8,843 bases of DNA from JBDSTZ01 sp039927975 (GTDB lineage Bacteria; Pseudomonadota; Gammaproteobacteria; Burkholderiales; Burkholderiaceae_D), in contig JBDSTZ010000361.1 of NCBI GenBank assembly GCA_039927975.1, positions 1 to 8,843 on the forward strand, written 5' to 3'. The notes under the pieces were generated by a model. That model was not told the origin of the DNA. It did not search any database and was given only the letters and a program-made list of their open reading frames with translations. Both the position numbers and the translations under genes were made by a program. This document shows positions 8,261 to 8,843 of this stretch, one piece after another. Each line of letters starts with the position of its first letter. Position 1 is the stretch's first letter.

Positions 8261-8843
8261 ATGACATCACCGACCGCAAGCAGCAGCGCTTCCTCTCCCC
8301 ACCTGGCCAAGCGCCGACTTGCGGCCGGCTTGTCGCTGTCGATCCTGTTTCACGTCCTGCTGCTGGCGCTGCAATTTGGTGTGCCCGGCGTCGGCATGCC
8401 GCTCAAGACCGCTCCGCAGCCGCTGTCGGTGGTGCTCGCCCCGAGCCCCGCGCCCGCGCCACCGGCGGCGCCCCCACAGACGCCGCCCGATGCCGTGCCG
8501 TCCGTGCCGGCGGCGCCGGCCAGCCTGCCCGAACAGGCCGGTCACGCGATGCAGGTGGTCGACTCGGTCGCGCCGCCGCCACCGCCTCCGCCGCCACCCA
8601 AACCCGTACCCAGGAAAGGCAAGCCGGCCAAGTCGCGCCGGGTCAGCACGCCCTTGCCGCCGGTCGAACCGGTCGATACGCCGACCCGCGTCATCGCCCA
8701 GGATCAGAAGGCCGACGACAGTTTCGCCATGCCCTTGCCCACGCCTGAAGAGTCGGTCCAGAAGACCATCGATCCGAACCAAGCCCAGCATGGCGCCGAC
8801 GACGGCACCGAGAAGGCAAGCATGGCCGCCGAGGCCGAGGCGG
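8261..8843 (+). CDS. Proline-rich, single-span TonB-like protein (3'-truncated by window)
   Basis: The first 194 codons of a gene that runs off the right edge with no stop. The N-terminus is a short serine-rich cytoplasmic segment, positive residues KRR (17-19), one hydrophobic span at about 20-41, then a long proline/alanine-rich periplasmic-type linker with nine consecutive prolines at 105-113, a basic patch (114-127) and an acidic, glutamine-rich end. The span contains S27-x3-H31, the same spacing as the S16/H20 pair of E. coli TonB that couples to ExbB/ExbD. A role in proton-motive-force transduction to the outer membrane is therefore likely, but the C-terminal domain is outside the window. 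Start ATG 8261 is the only sensible one in frame, though no Shine-Dalgarno is visible. Alternatives are a TolA-like protein or another protein with a TonB-like N-terminus. Confidence 0.75.
   Translation, partial: MTSPTASSSASSPHLAKRRLAAGLSLSILFHVLLLALQFGVPGVGMPLKTAPQPLSVVLAPSPAPAPPAAPPQTPPDAVPSVPAAPASLPEQAGHAMQVVDSVAPPPPPPPPPKPVPRKGKPAKSRRVSTPLPPVEPVDTPTRVIAQDQKADDSFAMPLPTPEESVQKTIDPNQAQHGADDGTEKASMAAEAEA

Noticed and set aside
8233..8748. A 171-codon + frame overlapping the TonB-like gene
   Set aside because: It is a different frame of the same DNA and gives an Arg-rich, low-complexity translation. The frame from 8261 has a membrane span, S-x3-H and a proline-rich linker, and stays open to the window edge.

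Overview
The window is a GC-rich (roughly 65%) piece of bacterial chromosome. The FtsH, FolP, GlmM and YjdM sequences and the gene order ftsH-folP-glmM point to a betaproteobacterium of the order Burkholderiales. The FtsH tail and sequence style suggest Oxalobacteraceae (Massilia/Duganella-like); this family-level placement is a judgement from memory, not a search result.

Region 1 (1-3592) is core housekeeping on the + strand: the 3' two-thirds of ftsH (its first ~190 codons lie upstream of the window), an intrinsic terminator, then folP (dihydropteroate synthase) and glmM (phosphoglucosamine mutase), 36 bp apart and probably co-transcribed. Region 2 (3593-3900) is a stable-RNA block: a strong sigma70 promoter almost abutting tRNA-Pro(UGG), a textbook terminator, then tRNA-Arg(UCU). 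Region 3 (3901-4370) is a ~470-bp gene-poor stretch of clearly lower GC (214/420, 51%, by hand count over 3901-4320). It holds a possible frameshifted small ORF on the - strand.

Region 4 (4371-7581) is a compact three-gene accessory operon: an SGNH/GDSL-type hydrolase, a NodU/CmcH-family O-carbamoyltransferase, and an unrecognised 124-residue protein whose start overlaps the carbamoyltransferase stop by 14 bp. The three are almost certainly translated from one message and probably tailor one sugar, glycan or secondary metabolite. The substrate cannot be read from the window. The small protein ends in a motif resembling, from memory, the C-terminus of DUF5989, a tiny membrane protein often encoded beside such carbamoyltransferases; this is the most interesting lead here.

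Region 5 (7582-8843) has yjdM (formerly phnA), a complete zinc-ribbon protein gene. It is followed by the first 194 codons of a proline-rich, single-membrane-span TonB-like protein that runs off the right edge.

I see no CRISPR array, complete insertion sequence, phage gene or rRNA.
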